DNA of 64,000 bases from CAZEJS01 sp964512645 (lineage in GTDB: Bacteria; Actinomycetota; Geothermincolia; Fen-727; Anoxymicrobiaceae), in NCBI GenBank assembly GCA_964512645.1, contig CAZEJS010000008.1, positions 1 to 64,000 of the forward strand. Reading direction: 5' to 3'. A program made the position numbers and the translations under genes. The notes under the pieces were generated by a model that saw only the letters and a program-made list of their open reading frames with translations, had not been told where the DNA came from and did no database searches. Within the stretch, counting starts at the first letter, position 1, and the number at the start of each line of letters is the position of its first letter. Below, piece by piece: positions 44,823 to 52,818 of the stretch.

Positions 44823-45299
44823 CTACCCCCCCGCCCGTCTTCCCGCCCTGCTTGCCCTGACGAGCCTCTCCAGCGACTTCCGGGTCTCTTCGTCCTCGAC
44901 GGAGTCCAGCTCCCTGGCCAGGCCTTCCACGATGGGCTGCGTCTCTCCGTCGCTTTCCCCGGTGCTTTCTTCCGCCACGGGCTCCGTTTCTGCGCCGCGT
45001 CTCACGCCCGCAGAGCGCACCCGGATCTTCCTTATCTTTCCCCCCCCGACTGATTCCTCGAGCCTGCCCATAAGGTCCCTCGTCGCCGTGGCGACCTCCG
45101 CCGCCCACGCGGGCCCTTCGGCGGATATTGTTAGTATGCCCCGGGCCAGCTTCGTGGGCTCGCTGTGAAGGGCCAGCCTCTCCCCGGCGAGATGCTCCCA
45201 GTGGATCCTTATCAAGTCCAGCTCGCGTCTCTTCCCGGCGGCAGTGGCGGGCAAGCTCGCCCTTGCGATAATGCTCCCCAGGCTCTCCGGCTTACCCAA
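44823..45299 (-). CDS. DUF721/DciA-family protein
   Basis: This 158-residue product shows the DUF721 core: WEHLAGERLALHSEPTKLARG, then LTISAEGPAWAAEVATATRDLMGRLEE and IRKIRVRSAG. The family includes DciA, which loads the replicative helicase in bacteria lacking DnaC. The position between recF and gyrB is standard for actinobacteria and supports a replication role. The C-terminal 55 residues are acidic and weakly conserved. It overlaps recF by 8 bases. Confidence 0.88.
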   Translation of the reverse strand: MGKPESLGSIIARASLPATAAGKRRELDLIRIHWEHLAGERLALHSEPTKLARGILTISAEGPAWAAEVATATRDLMGRLEESVGGGKIRKIRVRSAGVRRGAETEPVAEESTGESDGETQPIVEGLARELDSVEDEETRKSLERLVRASRAGRRAGG

Positions 45300-46398
45300 C
45301 CTCTACGCTTCCCCCTTCCACCAGGAGCAACCTGTCCAGTGATTTCTCTATTTGCTCCGGCAGCTCGGTAGCCGTCAGTATCGACTGCCCCGCTCGGTCC
45401 AGCAGTTGGAGAAGGTTCTTCCTGCGGTGCCCGTCCAGCTCGGAGAGAACGTCGTCGAGCAACAGCACCGGTTCCTTCCCCGTCTCCTCCTCCAGGTATC
45501 TCATCTGGGCTACCCTCAGGCAGAACGCTATCGTCCTCTGCTCGCCCTGGGAGGCCGACGTCCTGGCGCCCCTGCCTCCCAGTGTTATCTCCAGGTCGTC
45601 CCGGTGCGGCCCCACGAGCGTCGTCCTCGCCCTTTTTTCCTCCGCGGCACTGCCGGCGAGCGCGTCCCTCATCAGCTCTTCGACCGCACCCGCGTCTTCA
45701 GCCGCCCCGGCATGCAGGGCCCCCCGGTATTCCACCTCGAGGTCGCTATCCTCGCCAGATACCGCCATATATGCTTCTCTCAGTCTCCGGCCGATGCCTG
45801 CTACCATTTTGAGCCGCCCTGCTACCATCTCAGCTCCCGCTGAAACGAGGGCCTCGTCCCACGGCGCCAGGTCCTTCCGGAGGTCGGCCGATATTTCCCA
45901 CCTCTTCAGAAGCGCGTTCCTCTGTCTCAACACGTGCCTGTACTGCTGAACCGTGGTCGCGGACAGAGGACCCAGCTCTTCCATCGTCTCGTCGAAGTAA
46001 CCCCTTCTCCTGGCGGGTTCCCCTTTCACCAGGTACAGGTCGTCGGGCGCGAAGAGCACGCATTTCAACACTCCCCTGGCCCTGGCGGCGCCGCTGACCT
46101 TCCTGGCGTTGACCTCGATGGTCCTGCCCGTTTCTCCGAAGGCCGCTTTTATGTTGATCCTGTCTTCACCGTCGATGACCGTCCCGCGCACGGCGGCTTC
46201 GGTCTCTCCCTCGGTCAGCAGCTCTCTCATCCTCGGGGCGCGCGGAGACCTCAGGTGTGAAAGGAAGTAAACCGCCTCCAGGACGTTGCTCTTTCCCTGC
46301 GCGTTTCGGCCGACGATGGCGTTGCGGCCTTCCGCGAACTCTATGCGCTGGCGACGGTAGTTCCTGAAGTTGTTGAGCTCGAGTACGCTTAGTATCAA
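45292..46398 (-). CDS. recF: DNA repair protein RecF
   Basis: The 368-residue SMC-like ATPase starts ILSVLELNNFRNYRRQRIEF. Walker A is VGRNAQGKSNVLEAV, and the signature is TSASQGEQRTIAFCLRVAQM. Walker B follows as LLLDDVLSELDG. It loads RecA at gaps. The gene order dnaN-recF is conserved, with a 51-base gap. Confidence 0.96.
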   Translation of the reverse strand: MILSVLELNNFRNYRRQRIEFAEGRNAIVGRNAQGKSNVLEAVYFLSHLRSPRAPRMRELLTEGETEAAVRGTVIDGEDRINIKAAFGETGRTIEVNARKVSGAARARGVLKCVLFAPDDLYLVKGEPARRRGYFDETMEELGPLSATTVQQYRHVLRQRNALLKRWEISADLRKDLAPWDEALVSAGAEMVAGRLKMVAGIGRRLREAYMAVSGEDSDLEVEYRGALHAGAAEDAGAVEELMRDALAGSAAEEKRARTTLVGPHRDDLEITLGGRGARTSASQGEQRTIAFCLRVAQMRYLEEETGKEPVLLLDDVLSELDGHRRKNLLQLLDRAGQSILTATELPEQIEKSLDRLLLVEGGSVEVG

Positions 46399-46449
46399 CT
46401 GGCCACACTCATCGCGGCGCCCCGTTCGGCCATAGGTCGTCTTTTTCTC

Positions 46450-47544
46450 TTACTTCAGCCTCACGGGCATCAGGATGTAGTTGTATTTCTCGCTGTCTTC
46501 GGTCCTGACGAGCGCCGGCTTCTGCGGATCATCGAGCCTGATCTCCACTTTTTCACTCTCGACCCCGGCCAGCCCGTCCATCAGGTACGCGCCGTTGAAA
46601 CCGATCTCCATCTCGTCGCCGCTGACCTCCGCCGGTATCTCTTCCCGGGAATCCCCTCCCTCGGGGCTCTCGGCGGTAACTTTCAGGTGGTCGCCGTACA
46701 CCCCCACCCTCATGTTATGCCCGAAGATCAGCGCCCTCTTCACCACGGAAGTAAGCCCCTCTTTTTCTATCTTTATCGCAGTTTTCTCTCCCCTGGGGAT
46801 GAGCTGCTTGTAATTGGGGAACTGCCCTTCTATCAGCCTGCTGCTTACACAGAGGTCCCCCGTCCTGAACATAACCTGCTTGTCCTGCATCTTCATCTCT
46901 ACGTCAGAGTCTCTGGTCCCCGCGAGCCTGGCCACCTCGTTCAGGGTCTTGCTGGGTATTATGCAGTCCTCCCATTCGTTCACGTTCCCGGTTATGTCCG
47001 CCTCTTTCCATGCCAGCCGGTAGCTGTCCGTCGCCACCATTTTCACCGTGGAATCGCTTACGTTCTTCTCTACCAACGTTCCTGTGAGCACAGGCCTCTT
47101 CTCGTCATTGGACGACGCCCTGGATGTTTGCTGGACGGCGAGGATGAATTCTCCGCCGGACATCTTCACCACCGCTTCTCCTTCCCATGAAGGCACGTGG
47201 GGGAAATCCTCCGGCATCATTTCCCTTATGCGGTACTCTCCGGCGGAAGACCTTATGCTCAGGTGCTTTTCTCCGGTCTCGAGCTGCAGGGTCCCCGACG
47301 GCAGGTTTTTGACTATATCCCCGATCAGACGACCGGACACCACGGTCGACCCGCCTTCGGTAATTTCTGTTTCAAGGTCGGCGCGCACGCTCATTTCGAG
47401 GTCCGTGCTGCAGATCGTCAGCCTTCCTCCCTCGGCGGCGATCAACAGACCGGAGAGTATAGGCATGGTTACCCGGCTGGAAACACCCCTCAGCGCTGTC
47501 TGAACCAGATTGTTGAGCTTGTCCTTCTCACAGGAAACTATCAT
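46450..47544 (-). CDS. dnaN: DNA polymerase III beta sliding clamp
   Basis: The 364-residue product forms the ring-shaped processivity clamp. It contains three related domains: LNNLVQTALRGVSSRVTMPILSG..., the middle part with FILAVQQTSRASSNDEKRPVLTG, and the C-terminal part ending YNYILMPVRLK. The motif near the end (MPVR(L/M)) is typical of the client-binding pocket. It follows dnaA after a 547-base gap that looks like the replication origin. Confidence 0.97.
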   Translation of the reverse strand: MIVSCEKDKLNNLVQTALRGVSSRVTMPILSGLLIAAEGGRLTICSTDLEMSVRADLETEITEGGSTVVSGRLIGDIVKNLPSGTLQLETGEKHLSIRSSAGEYRIREMMPEDFPHVPSWEGEAVVKMSGGEFILAVQQTSRASSNDEKRPVLTGTLVEKNVSDSTVKMVATDSYRLAWKEADITGNVNEWEDCIIPSKTLNEVARLAGTRDSDVEMKMQDKQVMFRTGDLCVSSRLIEGQFPNYKQLIPRGEKTAIKIEKEGLTSVVKRALIFGHNMRVGVYGDHLKVTAESPEGGDSREEIPAEVSGDEMEIGFNGAYLMDGLAGVESEKVEIRLDDPQKPALVRTEDSEKYNYILMPVRLK

Positions 47545-48091
47545 CCTCGCATTCCCCCTGATTTCCGTTGCCTCGGCTCACCGCAGAGAATTATATATCA
47601 GAAAAGCCGTGTTATTTCACTAGAACCGGATGCTCGAGAACGCTCTGGATATTCGCGGACATACCGAGAATGAGACTGTCCCCGCGACCTTTTTGAGAGC
47701 CCCATGGACGGATGGTTGGAAATCCGCACGAAAACATCGTCAGGAGCCTCCGGACCTCGCACAGTCAGAGGGAAGGGGGTCCAATTCGAATTTCCACCGA
47801 AGCCACTATGTCTTTACCTCTCCTTCATTCAATAAAAACAAGTAGCAGTAGTAGTAAGGAGTGTTGATTTGTGGAAAGAGGTTGGAAATCGGCTTGAATA
47901 TGGGAAAAACAAAGGCCGGGAGTGGTGAAAAAGAGGTGCAGAAACTCAAGAGATTTCAACAGAGAGCGTCCCTGACGAAAAAAGGAGCGGGGACTGTTGT
48001 AGAAAGGATGTTGAAGAAGTCCATGTTTTCCACGCGAATCAACAGGAGAACGAAGAGATAATTAACGGAGTTTTCCACAGGCGGGGAAAAC
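47545..48091. other. Candidate oriC in the dnaA-dnaN gap
   Basis: This 547-base gene-free region is where Actinomycetota usually carry oriC. DnaA-box-like TTTTCCAC(A/G) sequences lie at 48071-48079 and 48026-48034, and TGTGGAAAG at 47870-47878. TAGCAGTAGTAGTAA at 47843-47857 looks like a DnaA-trio run placed beside a box in the orientation expected for a basal unwinding element. AT-rich flank (TTCAATAAAAACA) follows. A short purine-rich open frame (47861-48061) is not convincing as a gene. A TATAAT on the minus strand (47590-47595) may serve dnaN. Confidence 0.6.
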
Positions 48092-48092
48092 T
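48069..48092 (-). promoter_or_regulatory. Inverted DnaA-box-like hairpin at the end of dnaA
   Basis: AGTTTTCC (48069-48076) and GGAAAACT (48085-48092) form an 8-bp stem reaching the dnaA stop codon. One arm contains TTTTCCACA. It could be an inverted pair of DnaA sites; a terminator is less likely because no T-run follows. Confidence 0.4.
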
Positions 48093-49486
48093 CACACGGA
48101 TTTGTTGATCATGTTGGTGAGCTCGGTGACTTCCTGGAAAGTCTCTCTCTTGGTCTTGATAAGCGACTCGATCTTGCGGCAGGAGTGGAGGACGGTAGTG
48201 TGGTCACGCCCGCCGAACTGGCCCCCGATGCCGATAAGGGTGGCGTCGGTCATCTCGCGGCAGAGGTACATTGCCACCTGCCGTGCGTGGACCAGGGGGC
48301 GTGACCGGCTCTTGCCGGTCAAATCGAGTACGGCGATGTCGTAGTAGTTGGCAACCAGGTTCTGGATGATCTCCGCGCTGGGGGCTTTCGAGTGGTGAGG
48401 CTCGGCGACCTGGTCCTTGAGCACGTCTTGAACCATTGCAAGGTCAATCCTGGTGCCGTAGAGGCGGGCGGAAGCGACAACCCTGTTCAGGAGCCCTTCC
48501 AGGGATCGGATGTTGTCCTTCACCTTAGACGCGATGAAAATCAGGGCGTCGTCGGGGATCTCGACATGTTCTTCGCGGGCCTTCAGGTGAAGGATTGCCA
48601 GCCTGGTTTCCAGGTCCGGGGGAGTGATGTCTATTCGCAGACCGCCCTCGAACCGCGAACGGATGCGGTCGGCAAGCTGGGGTATGTCGCTGGGGGGACG
48701 GTCGCTCGACAGAACGATATGGTTGTTCGACTCGTAGAGGAGGTTGAAGATATCAAAGAACTTGCCCTGGGTGGCATCCGTGGCCCCCAGCGCCTGTATG
48801 TCGTCGAATAGCACGATCTTGTTGCTGATGTACTTCTGGTCGAAGGAAGCCTTGTCCCGCTTCAGAGTTATAGTGGCGATGAACTCGTCTATGAAGGTGG
48901 AAGTCTGGACGTACTTGACCTTGATGTTCGGGGTCATCTTCTCGGCGTAGTCCTTGATGGCGTACAGGAGGTGGGTCTTCCCGAGGCCGGTGCCGCCGTA
49001 GATGAAGAGAGGGTTGTACTTGTCGCCGGGGAATTCGGCCACCATCAATGCGGCGTGATAGGCGAACTTGTTGGAATCGCCCACCACGAAGTTGTCGAAT
49101 GTGTACTTCTTCGGGGGCTCAGGGTCCTGTCCCATGAGAAGGTTCGTGCTCTCCTGGTTAAGAGGAGTCCCCGCACGGAAGGCGATAGACTCAACCACCT
49201 CACCCGGGGTGGAGACGGTGACGACTACCCGGACCGGGCGCGAGAGGACCCTCGAGGCCGACTCGGTGATGATGTCCAGGTACTTATCGGAAATTATGTC
49301 TTTGGCGAAAGCGCTCGGGGCGCCGAGCGTGAGGGAGTCGCCGTCCAGGGCCATGGGGCGCAGGGGAGAGATGATCGAGGTGAACATGTACGAGGGAACG
49401 CGCCCTTTGACGTCGTTCAGGCACGAACTCCAGAGCTCCCCGACTTCCACCGGACTCTCCTCTTCCACTGCTGCCTGACGGTCCAC
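48092..49486 (-). CDS. dnaA: Replication initiator DnaA
   Basis: The 464-residue AAA+ protein opens DNA at oriC. Domain I is at residues 1-90. Domain III has GGTGLGKTHLLYAI near 164 (Walker A) and IVLFDDIQAL (Walker B). The sensor/arginine region is RIRSRFEGGL. Domain IV ends with the DNA-binding helix-turn-helix GGQFGGRDHTTVLHSCRKIE, in which Ser replaces the usual Ala. Domain II is short. It is transcribed away from rpmH. Confidence 0.98.
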   Translation of the reverse strand: MDRQAAVEEESPVEVGELWSSCLNDVKGRVPSYMFTSIISPLRPMALDGDSLTLGAPSAFAKDIISDKYLDIITESASRVLSRPVRVVVTVSTPGEVVESIAFRAGTPLNQESTNLLMGQDPEPPKKYTFDNFVVGDSNKFAYHAALMVAEFPGDKYNPLFIYGGTGLGKTHLLYAIKDYAEKMTPNIKVKYVQTSTFIDEFIATITLKRDKASFDQKYISNKIVLFDDIQALGATDATQGKFFDIFNLLYESNNHIVLSSDRPPSDIPQLADRIRSRFEGGLRIDITPPDLETRLAILHLKAREEHVEIPDDALIFIASKVKDNIRSLEGLLNRVVASARLYGTRIDLAMVQDVLKDQVAEPHHSKAPSAEIIQNLVANYYDIAVLDLTGKSRSRPLVHARQVAMYLCREMTDATLIGIGGQFGGRDHTTVLHSCRKIESLIKTKRETFQEVTELTNMINKSV

Positions 49487-49563
49487 TGAAGGCGCCCCCT
49501 TGTCCGTGCCGCACGATCGCTACTCGGTAGATCGCCAGGCGATACTACCGGCGCTTCAACAAA

Positions 49564-49687
49564 TTATCCACATCAATGTGGAAAAAACCGGTCGCGGGCA
49601 GCCCCCTTTCCCCGTAAGGAGGCCTCCCGGCCGAGATATCAACAATTCGAGCCGGTTATCAACCGGGTTTTCCACATTTGTGGAAAC
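49564..49687. promoter_or_regulatory. DnaA-box cluster upstream of dnaA
   Basis: A perfect TTATCCACA lies at 49564-49572, TGTGGAAAA at 49577-49585, TTTTCCACA at 49668-49676 and TGTGGAAAC at 49679-49687; the last two form an inverted pair. The cluster lies 78-201 bases upstream of the dnaA start, so it suits autoregulation of dnaA or origin binding. Confidence 0.75.
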
Positions 49688-49707
49688 TCCCCCCAGACAC
49701 ACGAAAG

Positions 49708-49726
49708 CCCAGGTCGTGGACCTGGG
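49708..49726 (-). promoter_or_regulatory. Hairpin in the dnaA leader
   Basis: CCCAGGTC (49708-49715) and GACCTGGG (49719-49726) form a perfect 8-bp stem with a 3-base loop, just downstream of the proposed dnaA promoter. There is no T-run, so a leader structure or protein site is more likely than a terminator. Confidence 0.5.
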
Positions 49727-49740
49727 TCTTGGCGCGGTGG

Positions 49741-49770
49741 ATTATAACAAGGTCCCGGCGCACAACGCAA
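49741..49770 (-). promoter_or_regulatory. Candidate dnaA promoter
   Basis: On the minus strand TTGCGT (49765-49770) and a perfect TATAAT (49741-49746) are separated by 18 bases. This puts the transcript start about 250 bases before dnaA, with the DnaA boxes inside the leader. Confidence 0.55.
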
Positions 49771-49913
49771 TACGTTTGTCGGCGACAACCGATAAATCTT
49801 GCGAATGGAAACGATAAGGCGAGCAGCTCAAGAAAGAAGCGACCCCGCGGCACAAATACGTCTCGCGCGCTCCGGGCGGCTCCGCCGAGGAAAACGCGAC
49901 CGGCCTCGTTTCT

Positions 49914-49941
49914 TTGACATAGGTCGGCAGTCCAGTATAAT
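49914..49941 (+). promoter_or_regulatory. rpmH-rnpA operon promoter
   Basis: TTGACA (49914-49919) and TATAAT (49936-49941) are both perfect consensus hexamers with a 16-base spacer, 43 bases before the L34 start codon. A strong sigma-70-type promoter is expected here. Confidence 0.9.
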
Positions 49942-49984
49942 TTAGCCTGCTTTTATAGCCGGTGCTTCTTCCAGAGGAATGCCA

Positions 49985-50119
49985 GTGAAAAGAACGTATC
50001 AGCCGAAAGTGCGAAAAAGAAAGAAAGAACACGGGTTCCGCAAGAGGATGAGCTCGAAGGCCGGCCGCAGGATCCTGAAGCGCAGAAGGGACAAGGGGAG
50101 GGCAAGGCTGACCGCTTAG
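49985..50119 (+). CDS. rpmH: 50S ribosomal protein L34
   Basis: The 44-residue product reads MKRTYQPKVRKRKKEHGFRK at the start and ends RRDKGRARLTA, the whole L34 family length. I choose the GTG at 49985, since AGAGG lies 7 bases before it. The in-frame ATG at 49979 would add two residues and sits too close to the same AGAGG. It is very basic and precedes rnpA as in nearly all bacteria. Confidence 0.96.
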   Translation: MKRTYQPKVRKRKKEHGFRKRMSSKAGRRILKRRRDKGRARLTA

Positions 50120-50130
50120 CCGGCCACGCT

Positions 50131-50517
50131 ATGCCTGGCAGCAAAGACCCACTCATCCGTTGGATAACCTCGCCGGTCGAGATCCGGTCTTTGAGAAAGT
50201 CGGGGAGCCTGGACCGGGGCGACCTCGTTTTCGTGTGGTCGAGCGGGCGTGGGGGACCGGCTGATGAGGCCTCGGTCGCGGTAGTGACGGGAAGAGGCTT
50301 CTCCGGGGCCGTTGCGAGGAATCTCGCCAAGAGGCGTCTCAGGGGGAGCGTCCTCCAGCTCAGAGGGCTCCTGGAGCCCGGGAGAAGCTACCTGATAGAG
50401 GCGAGAAAAGAGCTCGAGAGAGCGAATTACCAAAATTTGGTATTTGAGATAGAGCAGAAGCTCATAAGGGCGCGGAATTGGGAGAGGAAGAAGAAGGCGA
50501 CGTCCTGCAGAAGCTGA
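50131..50517 (+). CDS. rnpA: Ribonuclease P protein component
   Basis: The 128-residue product supports the RNase P ribozyme in tRNA 5' processing. The family RNR motif is present as VARNLAKRRLRG. The N-terminal LRKSGSLDRGDLVFVWSS takes the place of the RGRR-like hydrophobic strand. The C-terminal part is basic (ERKKKATSCRS) and slightly longer than usual, overlapping yidD by 40 bases. Confidence 0.93.
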   Translation: MPGSKDPLIRWITSPVEIRSLRKSGSLDRGDLVFVWSSGRGGPADEASVAVVTGRGFSGAVARNLAKRRLRGSVLQLRGLLEPGRSYLIEARKELERANYQNLVFEIEQKLIRARNWERKKKATSCRS

Positions 50518-50711
50518 CGCTTCTCCTGGTGCGGGCATACAGGAAGTACGTTTCTCCCGCGCTGAAGCCCAGGTGCCGCTTCTACCCTTCATGCTCGGAG
50601 TATTTTGAACGGGCTGTGGTGAAGTACGGATTTTTCAAGGGCTCGGCGAAGGGAGTTTACAGGATAATGAGGTGTCACCCCTTCGCGGAGGGGGGATATG
50701 ACCCTCCCTAG
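50478..50711 (+). CDS. yidD: Membrane protein insertion efficiency factor YidD
   Basis: This short product has the YidD signature: VRAYRKYVSPALKPRCRFYPSCSEY (three conserved Cys), followed by GFFKGSAKGVYRIMRCHPFAEGGYDPP. The family is about 70-85 residues and partners with YidC. The listed start is a TTG; no ATG precedes the domain, and the exact start is uncertain. It lies between rnpA and yidC as usual. Confidence 0.93.
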   Translation: MGEEEEGDVLQKLTLLLVRAYRKYVSPALKPRCRFYPSCSEYFERAVVKYGFFKGSAKGVYRIMRCHPFAEGGYDPP

Positions 50712-50720
50712 ATCGGTCTG

Positions 50721-51944
50721 GTGTTGAGTTTGCATTTTGCGGCGATCCCGTTACTGGGACCCATAAGCGAGTTCTTCGCGAAGATACTCGAGTTTTTCAA
50801 CAGATTCACCGGGAGCTTCGGGTGGAACGTCATACTCCTGACGGTGGCCTTCAGGGTCGTCATCCTCCCGCTGTCCATCAAGCAGACGAAATCCATGATT
50901 GCCATGCAGCGGCTCCAGCCCCAGCTCAAGGAGATCCAGAAGAAGTACAAGGACGACCGCGAGAAGCAGGGCCAGGAGATGATGAAGCTGTACAAGGAGA
51001 ACAAGGTCAGCCCTCTCGGGGGCTGCCTTCCCCTTATACTGCAGTTGCCGATCCTCTTTGCCCTTTTCGAGGTGTTGAGAAATACCCCCGCGTACGTCCA
51101 CTATAAGACAAGCTTCAGTTTCCTGGGAATCAGCAACCTCATAGCGACCGGCCAGGTGCTCTGGGCAGGCGGCAAGGTGCACATGTACGATGTCGCCCTC
51201 AAGAAGGTGGTACCGGTCAAGGTGGCCGGGGGCGAGTATGCGGCCGTCATCATGCTGATACTGCTCACGATCCTTACCGGGTACGTATCGTCGAAGATGA
51301 TGACCAATGACCCCAAGCAGGCGAAGATGATGATGCTCATGCCGGTGATATTTGGCGTGTTCGCCTGGATTCTGCCGGCGGGGGTCACCATCTACATCGT
51401 CACCACCAACGTACTCATGGTGGCTCAACAGTACGTTCAGCTCGAGGCCGACGGTTTCTACGACGAAAAACGTGCCATGCGTCTCAAGACCGGAGAGCCG
51501 TTGAAGTGGCACGAACGATGGCGTTTCAAGTTCTATGACTACGGGTCCATCGCGCTCACGGCAGTGCGGATCAAGAAGCGGCCCGCGCAGGCGGAGAAGA
51601 AGACCGCGCCGGTCGGCGGGGAGGGAAAGGGCCCGGCGGGCCAGCAACGGAAGCCCGCGGCCAAGCCGCCCGCAGGTGAAAAGCCCGCCGGCAAGAAACC
51701 CGGGGGCAAGCCGCCCGCCGGGAAGAAGACCGCGGCCAAGGCGCCCGCCGGCAAGAAACCCGTACAGCAACCCCGGGACGCGGGCACTGGCAGTCAGGCC
51801 ACGAAGAAGCAAAAAGCCGGAGCCCCGACGGAAAAGGACGCGGGAACAGGCGTGTCGCCGACGGAGCCCGGCAAGCCGCAAACCACCGGTCACGGGGGTT
51901 CAAGACAGTATCCTGCAAAAAAGAAGGGCTCTAAGAAGAAGTAG
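50721..51944 (+). CDS. yidC: Membrane protein insertase YidC/Oxa1
   Basis: The 407-residue product inserts proteins into the cytoplasmic membrane. It lacks the large periplasmic domain of Gram-negative forms. Visible segments are FGWNVILLTVAFRVVILPLS (with the groove Arg), KENKVSPLGGCLPLILQLPI, then ILLTILTGYVSSKMM and MPVIFGVFAWILPAGVTIYI. The last 140 residues are a Lys/Pro/Ala tail with repeated PAGKKP and PAGEKP units, which could bind ribosomes. The start is GTG with a weak ribosome-binding site. Confidence 0.95.
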   Translation: MLSLHFAAIPLLGPISEFFAKILEFFNRFTGSFGWNVILLTVAFRVVILPLSIKQTKSMIAMQRLQPQLKEIQKKYKDDREKQGQEMMKLYKENKVSPLGGCLPLILQLPILFALFEVLRNTPAYVHYKTSFSFLGISNLIATGQVLWAGGKVHMYDVALKKVVPVKVAGGEYAAVIMLILLTILTGYVSSKMMTNDPKQAKMMMLMPVIFGVFAWILPAGVTIYIVTTNVLMVAQQYVQLEADGFYDEKRAMRLKTGEPLKWHERWRFKFYDYGSIALTAVRIKKRPAQAEKKTAPVGGEGKGPAGQQRKPAAKPPAGEKPAGKKPGGKPPAGKKTAAKAPAGKKPVQQPRDAGTGSQATKKQKAGAPTEKDAGTGVSPTEPGKPQTTGHGGSRQYPAKKKGSKKK

Positions 51945-51976
51945 GCGTTGTTTGAAGTGATAGAGAGGTCGCCAGA

Positions 51977-52762
51977 ATGAGAGAAAAAGCCTGGGAATAC
52001 ACGGGAAAGACCGTCGAAGAAGCAACCCAGATCGCCCTGGAGGAGCTGGGGCTGGAGCGCGACGATATTTACGTGGAAATCCTGGAGGAATCGCAGAAAG
52101 GCTTCCTGGGCCTGGGGAACAAAGGCGCCCGGATCAAGGTTGAGCTGATCGGCGAATGGGAGGTTCAGGGGAAGAAGTGGGAAGCGAAGAGCGAAGCGTT
52201 TCCCCCGGAAGGAGAATTGGAAGCCCCTGCAGAGGCTTCCGTTCCCGCGAGAGCTGCCCATGCGGAAGTGTACGGGGAAGAGGAAGATGCTTCCGTCCCG
52301 ATGGAGTCGACGTTCAAGCCCATTGCGATGGTCAAGGAGATTCTGGGCATGATCGGCGTCGATGCAATGGTTGAAGGCAGAGAACGCGAAGACTCGGTCA
52401 TTGTGGACATCTGGGGGGACGACGTCGCGATACTGATCGGGAAAGGCGGCTCGACCCTGGACGCACTGCAGTACCTGGTAAATATAAGCTGCAGGCGGAC
52501 CGGCGAGGTCACCAAGAAGATAATCGTTGACGCCGAAGGATATCGAAAGCGCAGAAAGGCCAAGCTGGAAAAACAGGCGGCCAAGCTCGCGGACGATGTG
52601 AAGGCCAGGCGGAAGAGCATGGAGATGTTGCCGATGTCTGCCTCAGAGCGAAAGATCGTCCACATGGCGCTGAGGCAAGTCGGCGGCGTCTGGACTGACA
52701 GTTCCGGGGAAGAACCAAACAGGAGAGTAGTTGTCCACCCCGAAACCGAACGTTCCACGTGA
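51977..52762 (+). CDS. jag: Jag/KhpB RNA-binding protein
   Basis: The 261-residue product has the Jag_N domain (REKAWEYTGKTVEEATQIAL, then KGFLGLG), a KH domain with VAILIGKGGSTLDALQYLV, and an R3H domain with SASERKIVHMALRQVGG and EEPNRRVVVHPE. It binds RNA and in other bacteria influences cell elongation. A Glu/Pro-rich linker joins the first two domains. GAGAGG precedes the ATG. Its stop codon overlaps a parS-like site. Confidence 0.95.
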   Translation: MREKAWEYTGKTVEEATQIALEELGLERDDIYVEILEESQKGFLGLGNKGARIKVELIGEWEVQGKKWEAKSEAFPPEGELEAPAEASVPARAAHAEVYGEEEDASVPMESTFKPIAMVKEILGMIGVDAMVEGREREDSVIVDIWGDDVAILIGKGGSTLDALQYLVNISCRRTGEVTKKIIVDAEGYRKRRKAKLEKQAAKLADDVKARRKSMEMLPMSASERKIVHMALRQVGGVWTDSSGEEPNRRVVVHPETERST

Positions 52763-52766
52763 AACA
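52751..52766. promoter_or_regulatory. parS-like site, overlapping the jag stop
   Basis: CGTTCCACGTGAAACA matches the parS consensus TGTTTCACGTGAAACA at 14 of 16 positions. It lies within the last codons of jag. The parB gene is 3.2 kb away, so the site is functional by context. Confidence 0.8.
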
Positions 52767-52793
52767 CCGCACCTCTACCCCCCATCCTGAACG

Positions 52794-52818
52794 CGAAACG
52801 GTCCCTGGGACCGTTTCG
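52794..52818 (+). terminator. Hairpin downstream of jag
   Basis: A perfect 11-bp stem, CGAAACGGTCC/GGACCGTTTCG, has the loop CTG and lies 32 bases after the jag stop. No T-run follows, so it may end or stabilise the rpmH-jag message rather than be a canonical terminator. Confidence 0.55.

Larger units (their letters stand above)
49487..49984. other. Divergent dnaA/rpmH control region
   Basis: This 498-base region has no gene. It carries a DnaA-box cluster, a hairpin, and outward-facing promoters for dnaA and rpmH (listed separately). It may be a second part of a bipartite origin. Confidence 0.7.

Noticed and set aside
47861..48061. 66-residue Lys/Arg-rich open frame in the dnaA-dnaN gap
   Set aside because: No ribosome-binding site or known family; its basic composition comes from a purine-rich strand in a likely origin.
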